Assembly (NCBI GenBank): GCA_027005175.1
Contig: JALTMC010000856.1
Span: forward strand, 406-9,752
DNA: 9,347 nt
Reading direction: 5' to 3'
Source of the DNA: Myxococcales bacterium
GTDB lineage: Bacteria > Myxococcota_C > UBA6777
Under the pieces are notes generated by a model. The model made no database searches and had not been told where the DNA came from. It worked only from the letters and a program-made list of their open reading frames with translations. Below, one piece after another: positions 1-6,566 of this stretch. The position numbers and the translations under genes are program-made. Numbering within the stretch: position 1 is the stretch's first letter; each line of letters begins with the position of its first letter.

Positions 1-251
1 CTCCAAAGAGAAGGCGACGATGGCTGACTTCTGTAGCTGTTGTGTTGTCCAACGATGTTGGGGCACCCCATTCTCCCAAAAGAGAAGGGGATGAGGATCG
101 ACTTCTCTTGGCAAGTTTGTTGTCTCCAACTTGAATGGCAGAGTACAAAGCTTCATCAGGGGCGTCAAGTTTCTCCAAAGCATGTCGTTCTTGACTCTTG
201 TGAACCAAAGAAACAAACAATCGATATTGTGTTGCTAGCGAGATAACTTTC
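1..251. other. Non-coding or gene-end stretch with diverged direct repeats
   Basis: No convincing gene is visible. A 68-codon ORF at 40-246 has no domain, no clear ribosome site and a Cys/Gln-rich composition typical of chance reading. A segment starting at 1 (CTCCAAAGAGAAGG, then a TGACTTCT-type stretch and TTGTCCAAC) recurs in diverged form from about 73 (CTCCCAAAAGAGAAGG, CGACTTCT, TTGTCTCCAAC). A short third echo, CTCCAAAG, lies at 173-180. One frame is open from the window edge to about 141, so the tail of an upstream gene cannot be excluded. Confidence 0.4.
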
Positions 252-1133
252 ATGAACCAAAGAACTGTGTCATCTTCTTCTGAGGCTGAAACCAAAAGCA
301 ACCTTTCAGAGTCAGGAAGTCATACCATGCTCAATAATCCGAATCTCACAGAACGTCAACAACGCGAACTCGAATATTACGAGGAGTATGCAGAGCATCA
401 CTTTGCTCACGATGGCATTGACTTTGATCTGGTCAAAGGGGAAGAACATCGTCCCTGGAATCCATACTGGTTTACGTACCAGTACGTTCTCGAACATATG
501 ACAGCAGAAGATCCCAAGATTCTCGACTTTGGCTGCGGTGCCGGTGAGATGTCGATCTTGTTTGCGAGCCGAGGGTTTTACTCCTTTGGTTTTGACATCT
601 CAAGCAACAATGTCAAACTCGCAGAGGAGAATGCTGCACATCACAAGGTCTCCGATCGTACTACCTTTACTACATCTGTCGCTGAGGTCTTGCCTTATCC
701 CGACAACCACTTTGATGCTGTTGCGGGCCTGGATATCCTACACCATGTGGATATCCCAAAAGCGATGAGGGAATGCTATCGGGTCCTAAAACCGGGTGGG
801 TTTGCCATCTTTCGAGAGCCCGTTGAAGCGTTCCTCTTTGACTGGGTTCGCAACTGGCCTATCACCCAGCATTTTTTCCCCGGTACCAAATCCATGGAAC
901 GCCATGTCACAGAGGATGAACGCAAACTCAACAAAACAGATCGTGCGATCTTGGCCAGCATCTTTGATCGTGTGGATGAATTTCCCTTCTCTGTGTTTGC
1001 CCGCTTCCATAAGTTTATTCGCCGCGACGGTGCATTGATGTCTTTGGAAAAGGTCGATTCCTCTGCCATGAAGCTCCTACCCCCCTTGCGCTCCTTCGCT
1101 GGCTGCATTGTATTTGTCTTACACAAAGCTTAG
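252..1133 (+). CDS. Class I SAM-dependent methyltransferase
   Basis: Predicted cytoplasmic methyltransferase that transfers the methyl group of S-adenosylmethionine to an unidentified small molecule or lipid-like acceptor. The 293-residue product has the Methyltransf_11/UbiE-like Rossmann core: motif I, DFGCGAG, at residues 92-98; the acidic adenosine-ribose contact in FGFDIS (Asp115); FDAVAGLDILHHV near 154-166; and RVLKPGG at 177-183. The C-terminal ~100 residues are probably a substrate cap and give no specificity that I recognise. The first 25 residues are Ser-rich and not part of the fold. An in-frame ATG at 327 has a better ribosome site (AGGAAG at 314-319, 7-nt spacer) than the ATG at 252, so the native protein may be 268 residues. 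It is separated from the next gene by 301 nt and looks monocistronic. The superfamily is secure; the substrate is unknown. Confidence 0.9.
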   Translation: MNQRTVSSSSEAETKSNLSESGSHTMLNNPNLTERQQRELEYYEEYAEHHFAHDGIDFDLVKGEEHRPWNPYWFTYQYVLEHMTAEDPKILDFGCGAGEMSILFASRGFYSFGFDISSNNVKLAEENAAHHKVSDRTTFTTSVAEVLPYPDNHFDAVAGLDILHHVDIPKAMRECYRVLKPGGFAIFREPVEAFLFDWVRNWPITQHFFPGTKSMERHVTEDERKLNKTDRAILASIFDRVDEFPFSVFARFHKFIRRDGALMSLEKVDSSAMKLLPPLRSFAGCIVFVLHKA

Positions 1134-1434
1134 CCCAAGTCATTCACGAAACGCTGGGCTACCACTCGCAAAGCCCGGCATCGGCAGCTTCATGCTTGGT
1201 CTGCCATCCTCGACGCTTGCTACAAGGATAGGCTAGAACACAGGGATTGCTTCTTGTTGCTACATCCGGTATCCGGGTGTGGCTGTTTTTGTTTTCACAT
1301 CTCTCTTTTTTTTCGTCACAGACTTGTCACACCTTCAATCCTGCCCTTTCTCTTTGGGACACAGGTCTGTCCTTTTTGGCCACAGACTTGTCACACATGC
1401 AATACCAGGGCTGGCTCACAATACAGGACACGCC
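1134..1434. other. Intergenic gap, no gene
   Basis: No RNA gene or credible ORF is seen. The pseudouridine synthase frame is open back to 1279, but the translated extension is low-complexity (Phe/Ser/His-rich) and derives from the short direct repeats listed separately, so I exclude it from the gene. No clear promoter or terminator is visible. Confidence 0.5.
1317..1396. repeat. CACAGACTTGTCACAC direct repeats
   Basis: The 16-mer CACAGACTTGTCACAC occurs exactly at 1317-1332 and 1381-1396, with a degenerate copy CACAGGTCTGTC at 1360-1371 between them. Pyrimidine-rich tracts separate the copies. The middle copy lies within an imperfect palindrome, GGACACAGGTCTGTCC. They lie 39-118 nt before the start of the pseudouridine synthase gene. 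They could be operator-like sites or members of a dispersed intergenic repeat family. Confidence 0.6.
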
Positions 1435-2133
1435 ATGCAAATCTTATATTCCTCCGAAACGTTGTTGGCAGTGCATAAACCACCCGGTGTTCCCTTTCAT
1501 CAAGATGAAAATCGAGCCGGTGTGATGACGCTCTTTCGCGAAGCCGAAGCTTCCGGTGTTTTGCCCACACTGGGTCCTTTGTTTCCTGTCCATCGCTTGG
1601 ACGCCGTAACCTCCGGCATCTTACTTCTGGCACGCAATCGCGACACCGCTCGACAAGTCGGGCAGGCTTTTGCAAATCGTCAGATCGATAAGCTGTATGT
1701 GGCATTGTCAGCAAAGAGACCCAACAAAAAACAAGGCCGTGTGAGTGGAGATATGGCCCGGAGCCGACGTGGAACTTGGAAACTCACTCGAACGCACGAA
1801 AACCCTGCGGTGACGCGCTTTGTTACCCGAGCCATACCCGGACGTCGCCCCGGCTTACGCTTGTTTTGCTTGAAGCTTGAAACCGGTCGAACGCATCAAT
1901 TGCGTGTGGCTATGAAGAGCCTGGGCTCCCCTGTCCTTGGCGATCCCGTGTATGGCTCCCGCGAGGAGGCAAAGCTGGAAGAGCGAACGTATCTACACGC
2001 TTGTGCGCTTCGATTCTCTCTTGGAGATGAGGTGATTTCTCTTGTGTGCCCCCCCAACACTGGCGCGGAGTTCCTTTCGGACGAATTTCGCCAGTCCTGG
2101 GAGTTATTGGGGGACTTGTGGAGCTTATTCTAG
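1435..2133 (+). CDS. RluA-family RNA pseudouridine synthase
   Basis: Isomerises specific uridines to pseudouridine in rRNA or tRNA; the target site cannot be read from sequence. The 232-residue protein has the family hallmarks: an N-terminal strand with HKPPGVPFH (residues 14-22); the catalytic HRLD motif at 53-56 followed by TSGILLLAR, Asp56 being the expected nucleophile; LETGRTHQLRV at 148-158; and LGDPVYG at 168-174. There is no S4 domain, so it is a compact single-domain enzyme, which fits the short RluA-like subgroups. I chose the ATG at 1435 because AGGA at 1425-1428 lies 6 nt upstream and the protein then starts directly with the fold; the frame is open further upstream only through repeat-derived sequence. 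Family certain, rRNA position unknown. Confidence 0.92.
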   Translation: MQILYSSETLLAVHKPPGVPFHQDENRAGVMTLFREAEASGVLPTLGPLFPVHRLDAVTSGILLLARNRDTARQVGQAFANRQIDKLYVALSAKRPNKKQGRVSGDMARSRRGTWKLTRTHENPAVTRFVTRAIPGRRPGLRLFCLKLETGRTHQLRVAMKSLGSPVLGDPVYGSREEAKLEERTYLHACALRFSLGDEVISLVCPPNTGAEFLSDEFRQSWELLGDLWSLF

Positions 2134-2250
2134 CGCGTCATTGAGGGCTTGTTTCTTTTTGCTTGAGACCTGTCTTCCTCTGACATGGTCTTGCTTTCGG
2201 ATAAGTGTTGCTGCATCATTGTGTCTCTGTGTTACTGGTTGAAACGATAG

Positions 2251-2613
2251 ATGGATAAGCAAACCTATATGATCGAACGGACTGGGTCTCTTGTTGTATT
2301 TGTGGGATGCTGGCTTCTCGCGTGTGGTTGCTTGCAAAAGGTTCCGAGAGCCTGTCAAGATGCCAAAGATTGCAAGGTTATGGCTCCTGCTATCTTTTGT
2401 TACCAGGGCATTTGCCAGGAGAGAAACTGTAAACCTGGAACACAAGAGACTTGTTATGAGGGTCCCAGCGGCTCTGCTGGCAAGGGGATTTGTCGCACGG
2501 GTACAAAAAGTTGTCTGGCCAACAGTCGCTGGTCAGCTTGTCTTGGGCAGATCGTTCCACGCTCCGAACGTTGTGACAAGGTCGATAACAACTGCGATGG
2601 TAAGGTTGAATAG
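2251..2613 (+). CDS. Cys-rich MopE-like lipoprotein, N-terminal part
   Basis: A 120-residue reading frame. Residues 7-25 form a lipoprotein signal peptide: a hydrophobic stretch (LVVFVGCWLLAC) ending in the lipobox LLAC with Cys25 as the lipidation site. The mature part has about ten cysteines and ends with RCDKVDNNCDGKVE, the acidic Asn/Asp-rich loop seen in the 'putative metal-binding' MopE-like proteins abundant in Myxococcota. It is expected to be anchored in the outer membrane or periplasmically. Met7 (position 2269) is an alternative start giving a more usual signal length; neither start has a strong ribosome site. The frame ends at TAG 2611-2613, just where such proteins would continue (usually CDGxVDE), and WD40 sequence resumes at once one base back. 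I therefore regard it as the N-terminal third of the interrupted fusion gene rather than a complete protein. Confidence 0.75.
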   Translation: MDKQTYMIERTGSLVVFVGCWLLACGCLQKVPRACQDAKDCKVMAPAIFCYQGICQERNCKPGTQETCYEGPSGSAGKGICRTGTKSCLANSRWSACLGQIVPRSERCDKVDNNCDGKVE

Positions 2614-3329
2614 CTCATGCGCGATCTGTTCGATGTGCCGCTTTTAGCGCAGATGGCAAGCTTGTTGCGACAGGGTCGGATGATCTCACCGTAACGATTT
2701 GGGAGGTTGCAACAGGGCGATTGTTGCATACGATGTCCCATCGTCCTTTCTTGTATGGAGCTCAGGTGAATTACCTTGGCGTTATCCGTCTTGCCTTTCA
2801 CCCCAACTCTTCCGATCTTCTCGCTGCTTTAGGACAAAAAGTTGTTCCCAAAAAACAGTATAGCAATTTAGGAATCAATGGCATTGTGATGCGTTGGAGT
2901 GCTACCTCTGGGAAAAATCGTATGTCGAAAGCTTTCATCACACATAGAGGGGGTGTGAGAGGTGTCGTTTTCGACCCTAAGGGCAGGTGGTTTGCATCGT
3001 CCGGATATGACGGTGTTATCAAGATCTGGGATGCTCAAACAAATAACTTGTTGAAGACGATTGTACAGAGTCATACGCCGTTTTTGAAGAATGCTTATGG
3101 TGTCTCGATCGCTGTGCGTGAAAAAGGAGACTTGCTTGCGTCAGGAGGTGACGATGGTAAGATCCATTTATGGAATACAAAGACGTGGCAGAAAGTAAGG
3201 ACCATAACAACCCCTCTTGGGGGGGGGGTCGAGCTGTTCTGTTTCGCCGTCAGGGAGATATCCTATTTTCATCCACAGACAGTGATCTTGGAGTGCGAAT
3301 GTGGGATGTCAACACGGGCACCTATCTAG
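2610..3329 (+). CDS. WD40 repeat segment, middle part of the interrupted gene
   Basis: This frame is open from 2610 (after a TGA at 2607-2609) and has no in-frame ATG until 2733, already inside the first blade. It encodes about four WD40 blades: SVRCAAFSADGKLVATGSDD...VTIWEVATG, a divergent one ending IVMRWSATSG, VRGVVFDPKGRWFASSGYDG...IKIWDAQ, and GVSIAVREKGDLLASGGDDG...IHLWNTKTW. After the G10 run (3219-3228) the translation turns into non-WD40 sequence and stops at 3329, so the real homology ends near 3227. WD40 propellers act as protein-interaction platforms; fused to a lipoprotein this one would be extracytoplasmic. Translation probably requires frameshifting or reinitiation, or it is not made. 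Confidence 0.65.
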   Translation: MAHARSVRCAAFSADGKLVATGSDDLTVTIWEVATGRLLHTMSHRPFLYGAQVNYLGVIRLAFHPNSSDLLAALGQKVVPKKQYSNLGINGIVMRWSATSGKNRMSKAFITHRGGVRGVVFDPKGRWFASSGYDGVIKIWDAQTNNLLKTIVQSHTPFLKNAYGVSIAVREKGDLLASGGDDGKIHLWNTKTWQKVRTITTPLGGGVELFCFAVREISYFHPQTVILECECGMSTRAPI

Positions 3330-4447
3330 ACCAAGCCACAGCCCATCGATGGAGTGTTTTCTCTTTTGCGTTGAATCGCGACGGTCGAACCTTGATCTCG
3401 ACCGGAGGAGCGAACAGCGATGTCCGTGTTTGGAGTTGTGCCTCCACGTGCTTTGAACTCGCCAACTCTACAATGACAGCCCAACTGCTATTCTCTCCCA
3501 CAGCAGGACATAAAAGGGAGACTCTGGGGATTGAGTTCGACCCTACATCGACTTATTTGTTGTCTCATGCGAAGGACCCGAAAGCAATACTGTGGGATGC
3601 CTCTTCTGGAAAAGAACAAGCTTCGCGGAATCATAAGTCTTCTATTTCTGGAGTGAGTTTCTTTCCACAATTGGATGGGATTCGTACTGTCTTGTGGGGG
3701 GTTACGCATAACACGGGGCTTCTCTCTTTTGGTGCGCTGCTTGAGCGTCTCATGCCAACGTTTCCCGTACGTCCGAGTCCACTGACAGGAATTGCGTACA
3801 ATCCTTCAAACTATACGATGGCACTGATCGAAGGAAAGGACATTACGCTTTGGAGTGTGTATCCCAAGCCTCTTAATCAGCTTGAAGCGACGATGAAGCA
3901 TACATCAAACGTCGTTAAAATGGTCTGGAGTCCTGATGGTCAATACCTCGCTGTTTCCCTGGCATCCAAAGCAGTACAGATTTGGAAGGTTGACTTTGTT
4001 CAAAATCGCACAAACCCACCAGCTTTTACCATAACACCCAAAGCGTTGGTGCAGCCTCCGACTCCAACAAGCCTGGTTACGAGTTTTTCCTGGCACCCTT
4101 ACCAGCCCTGGCTTGCGATGACTGTTGGCGAGAAACGTGTCAATCTTTGGGATGCGGTACGAGGTAAGATGGTCGGGGTGATACAACATCTAGCTTCCAA
4201 TGCTACCAGCGCAGCCTTTCACCCCGGTGGGAAATTCCTTCTGGTGGGGACAGAGCAAGGGCTGCTTCGACTCTTCACGGTGTATGATGCACAAGGGAAA
4301 CTCGCACCTTCCTTCCTACGTAACCTTGTCTCTTCTACAGGGAAACATACCAAGGCTGTGACCAACATTGTTTGGGGAAGAGCCGGTGATCTCTTTGCAA
4401 CAACGGGACAAGATCAACAACTGCTGCTTTGGCACTGCATCCCTTGA
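3170..4447 (+). CDS. WD40 repeat segment, C-terminal part of the interrupted gene
   Basis: The frame can start at the ATG at 3170, but the first ~19 residues are an out-of-frame reading of the preceding blade. Genuine WD40 sequence begins at the G run with GRAVLFRRQGDILFSSTDSD and GVRMWDVNTG. About nine blades follow, each with a strand of the type VxxxxFxPxGxxL and a closing Trp strand (VRVWSC, AILWDASSG, ITLWSVYP, VQIWKVD, VNLWDAVRG, LLLWHC). Several blades are degenerate, including one around 3640-3770. With the middle part there are about 13 blades, close to two seven-bladed propellers. No enzymatic domain, signal peptide or membrane segment occurs in this part. The stop at 4445-4447 ends immediately after the final blade, so the C-terminus looks native. 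Confidence 0.7.
   Translation: MEYKDVAESKDHNNPSWGGGRAVLFRRQGDILFSSTDSDLGVRMWDVNTGTYLDQATAHRWSVFSFALNRDGRTLISTGGANSDVRVWSCASTCFELANSTMTAQLLFSPTAGHKRETLGIEFDPTSTYLLSHAKDPKAILWDASSGKEQASRNHKSSISGVSFFPQLDGIRTVLWGVTHNTGLLSFGALLERLMPTFPVRPSPLTGIAYNPSNYTMALIEGKDITLWSVYPKPLNQLEATMKHTSNVVKMVWSPDGQYLAVSLASKAVQIWKVDFVQNRTNPPAFTITPKALVQPPTPTSLVTSFSWHPYQPWLAMTVGEKRVNLWDAVRGKMVGVIQHLASNATSAAFHPGGKFLLVGTEQGLLRLFTVYDAQGKLAPSFLRNLVSSTGKHTKAVTNIVWGRAGDLFATTGQDQQLLLWHCIP
3219..3228 (+). repeat. Ten-guanine homopolymer at a frame change
   Basis: A run of ten G inside the WD40 coding region, exactly where the blade sequence passes from one frame to another. In the upstream frame it reads GGG GGG GGG GTC, which contains a G-GGG-GGG slippery heptamer allowing a -1 slip. 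Such tracts are also prone to replication slippage, polymerase slippage and base-call errors. Confidence 0.85.
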
Positions 4448-4497
4448 GGGAATGCTTCAAGCGGCCAATAACCCGGTTCTGTGTTCGGCACTTCGCA

Positions 4498-4527
4498 GTG
4501 ACATGTCTATTGTCTTGACGGTATGAT
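4498..4527 (+). promoter_or_regulatory. Candidate sigma70-type promoter for the kinase operon
   Basis: GTGACA (4498-4503) and TATGAT (4522-4527) each match the -35 and -10 consensus at five of six positions, with an 18-nt spacer. It lies in the 322-nt gap after the WD40 gene and would give a leader of about 235 nt containing the 14-nt tandem array. An overlapping TTGACG at 4515-4520 has no good -10 partner. This is pattern matching only. Confidence 0.35.
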
Positions 4528-4628
4528 AGCTCTTTGTTAAGGTCTTTGGATTGTCTCCTCTGGATTGTACAGAAAAGAAATAAGATGATTGTCGTAGCCT
4601 AGACGTGTGGGAGCGCATTCAACCCAAC

Positions 4629-4740
4629 AAGGAGGCGTCAGTAAGGAGGCGTCAGTAAGGAGGCGTCAGTAAGGAGGCGTCAGTAAGGAGGCGTCAGTAA
4701 GGAGGCGTCAGTAAGGAGGCGTTAACAAGGAGGCTCTATT
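4629..4740 (+). repeat. 14-nt tandem repeat, each unit with a Shine-Dalgarno core
   Basis: Eight head-to-tail units of AAGGAGGCGTCAGT: six identical (4629-4712), then AAGGAGGCGTTAAC (4713-4726) and AAGGAGGCTCTATT (4727-4740). Each unit contains AAGGAGG, a near-perfect complement of the 16S rRNA 3' end. The 14-nt period rotates through all three frames and the unit contains TAA across its junction, so it is not coding. The last AAGGAGG ends 36 nt before the kinase ATG, too far to be its direct ribosome site. It may serve as a ribosome standby or binding array, or be a variable-number repeat. Confidence 0.9.
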
Positions 4741-4758
4741 TTGGGCTCTATTGGGACT

Positions 4759-4763
4759 GAAGG
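4759..4763 (+). promoter_or_regulatory. Ribosome binding site deciding the kinase start
   Basis: GAAGG lies 6 nt before the ATG at 4770. This favours that ATG over the in-frame TTG immediately before it at 4767, and shows that the tandem AAGGAGG cores upstream are not needed to explain initiation. Confidence 0.55.
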
Positions 4764-4769
4764 TTATTG

Positions 4770-6560
4770 ATGAGTACCGTACTGATATTGACAGCTCGTC
4801 TGCAGGCATCAGATTTTCTGAAGTCTCAGCTTGAGCAATATGGCTATAGGGTTTTTGTTTGTGAGCAATTCGATAGGGCTCGCGAGCTTCTAGAAAATGT
4901 GAAGTGCGATGTCTTTGTCTTTGACCTGAATAGTTTGGGTGATGCGTTCTCCTCTTTTTATCAGTGGGTTGGAGATAGCCCACACCTTGTCGTTGTCCCT
5001 CGTATCTTTTTGGCAGGTCCTGCTGAAGTTTCTGTTGGAAATGTGTTGCGGCAACGAGGCGATGGCTATGTGTTGAACAAACCTATTCAAGTTCAGAGTA
5101 TTCTTGAAATCCTTGACCAGGTCGCTCCCCTCTCTCCCTCTTCAAGTTCCGATCTTGCATTGTCACATGCAGAAACAGGATCGATACATTCTTCATCATT
5201 AGCCTCCTCTCATGAGAGAGGGCAAGGGCCTTCAACAGCCTCCAACTCCTCTGCGGGCCAACCTTTTGTTGCTTCGAGCCAACCTTCCGTAAGTGGGCAT
5301 TCCGAGGACTCTGCTGCTCGCCTACTCAACAGCTTGCTAGGGCGGAAAATCGGTTCTGTGGAGATTCACAACGAAATCGGTCGTGGTGGAATGGGTGCGG
5401 TGTTTGCGGGGTATCAGGCCTCTCTTGACCGAAAAGTTGCTGTCAAAGTGATGTTGCCTGGGCTGGTGGGAGACAATACTGCGATTGAGCGATTTCGCCG
5501 AGAAGCACTGGCGATTGCCCGATTGAAAAGCCCTTATATTGTACAGGTGTTTGATGCGGGGATGACCCCAGACTCGATCTTTTATATTGTCATGGAGTAC
5601 CTGGAAGGGGAGACTCTCACAACACATCTTAAACGTCACAAACGTTATTCCTTGCCCTTTGCTTTGCATGTGATCAGTCAAGCCGCACAAGGACTCCATG
5701 TTGCCCATCACGCAGGGATGATTCATCGTGATATCAAACCCTCCAACCTGATGATTGATGCCGACAATCATATCACTTTGACAGACTTTGGACTGGTGCG
5801 CAGATTTGATGCCGGGGAGGAGGAGCATCAGCTCACTCAGGCTCGGTCTTTGTTGGGGACACCTTCGTATCTTTCACCCGAACAAGCCACTGCATCACCT
5901 GTTGATGGACGCAGTGATATCTACTCTTTGGGCATTGTCCTGTACCAACTTCTTGTTGGAAAGCGACCTTTTGTGGCTGACAATATGCTCTCTCTCCTCA
6001 TGAAACAGCACAACGACCCTCTTCCCGATCCACGCCAGATTGTGCCTGAGTTACCAGAGTCTGTTGTTGCCATGCTCAATGTCATGACCGCAAAAAAACC
6101 CGCAGAACGCTTTCCAGATTGTGCGACTCTGCTTCAAAGTATCACAGCGATTCTTTCAGAACTCCCCGGCATGTCTCAACCTCCAGGTGTGACTCCAACA
6201 CCATTCTCGAACAGTAGCCTCTCCATGGGAGTTTCTTCTCCTCCCAGTGTCTCGTCAACCCCTTCACCTGTTGGGGCGAGCATCTCTTCTTCTCAACTTT
6301 CGATGGCCGGTATTCCCGAAGGTCCGATTCTTTCGATTGACTTTGTGAAACAATTGCAGTTAGAGCTGGCCAAGCAAATCGGGCCGATTGCCAAAGTTGC
6401 TGTGAAAAAAGAGGCTCAGGCCATGGGCTTTTCCCGCAAACGCTTTCCGGTAGCCAAAGCCGAAGAGTGGATCGCACGACTCTCTGCGCAACTCGACGAC
6501 GCCCAACAAGAGACCTTTCGAAAAGCAGCAACCCGCCTACTTACAGAGTTGAAGGAGTAA
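4770..6560 (+). CDS. Receiver-like domain / Hanks-type Ser/Thr protein kinase
   Basis: A soluble 596-residue kinase. Residues 1-118 resemble a response-regulator receiver: VLILTA strand, Asp52 in VFVFDLN at the phospho-acceptor position, and Lys104 in LNKPI. The usual acidic pair after the first strand is absent (TARL), so Mg2+ binding and phosphorylation are doubtful. A Ser-rich linker (121-180) follows. The kinase domain (about 196-465) has every key motif: GRGGMGAVF loop (204-212), Lys226 in VAVK, Glu245, HRDIKPSN (319-326; catalytic Asp321), DFG (339-341), GTPSYLSPE (363-371) and RSDIYSLG (381-388). It should be active on Ser/Thr. After a Pro/Ser-rich linker, residues 521-596 form a small helical domain with AKQIGPIAKVAVKK, a type I recall at the C-terminus of other bacterial kinases. 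No transmembrane segment is present. Six nt separate it from the Cache-HAMP gene, its likely input partner. Confidence 0.93.
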   Translation: MSTVLILTARLQASDFLKSQLEQYGYRVFVCEQFDRARELLENVKCDVFVFDLNSLGDAFSSFYQWVGDSPHLVVVPRIFLAGPAEVSVGNVLRQRGDGYVLNKPIQVQSILEILDQVAPLSPSSSSDLALSHAETGSIHSSSLASSHERGQGPSTASNSSAGQPFVASSQPSVSGHSEDSAARLLNSLLGRKIGSVEIHNEIGRGGMGAVFAGYQASLDRKVAVKVMLPGLVGDNTAIERFRREALAIARLKSPYIVQVFDAGMTPDSIFYIVMEYLEGETLTTHLKRHKRYSLPFALHVISQAAQGLHVAHHAGMIHRDIKPSNLMIDADNHITLTDFGLVRRFDAGEEEHQLTQARSLLGTPSYLSPEQATASPVDGRSDIYSLGIVLYQLLVGKRPFVADNMLSLLMKQHNDPLPDPRQIVPELPESVVAMLNVMTAKKPAERFPDCATLLQSITAILSELPGMSQPPGVTPTPFSNSSLSMGVSSPPSVSSTPSPVGASISSSQLSMAGIPEGPILSIDFVKQLQLELAKQIGPIAKVAVKKEAQAMGFSRKRFPVAKAEEWIARLSAQLDDAQQETFRKAATRLLTELKE

Positions 6561-6566
6561 ATCTCG

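Larger units (their letters stand above)
2251..4447 (+). pseudogene. Interrupted lipoprotein-WD40 fusion gene, two frameshifts
   Basis: Three consecutive reading frames here read as one protein of about 732 codons: a lipoprotein signal and Cys-rich domain, then roughly 13 WD40-like blades. Two changes of frame interrupt it, both requiring a -1 shift (one missing base each, or two extra). The first is confined to 2607-2613, between the TGA closing the downstream frame (2607-2609) and the TAG closing the upstream one (2611-2613); one extra A would give a continuous VEIAHARSVRCAAFS reading. The second is at the G10 run 3219-3228, where 11 or 8 G would restore the frame. It could be a decaying gene, a phase-variable gene, or a sequence with two base-call deletions. 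Reading the three parts as one original gene is well supported because blades continue without a gap across both joints. Confidence 0.7.

Noticed and set aside
40-246. 68-codon ORF at the left edge
   Set aside because: No domain, no ribosome site, composition unlike the neighbouring genes and made largely of diverged repeat sequence.
1131-1161. Terminator hairpin after the methyltransferase (TAGCCCA / TGGGCTA)
   Set aside because: A 7-bp stem with a 17-nt loop and no T-run, overlapping the stop codon; too weak to call.
1279-1434. N-terminal extension of the pseudouridine synthase
   Set aside because: The extra 52 residues are low complexity and encoded by direct repeats; the fold and a suitable ribosome site begin at 1435.
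2607-2613. Programmed -1 ribosomal frameshift at the lipoprotein/WD40 joint
   Set aside because: There is no X-XXY-YYZ slippery heptamer in the only possible crossing window, so mutation or a base-call deletion is simpler.
4629-4740. CRISPR array
   Set aside because: Units are contiguous 14-mers without spacers, and there are no cas genes.
5337-5828. 163-codon antisense ORF
   Set aside because: Shadow of the kinase catalytic domain; it contains no recognisable motif.
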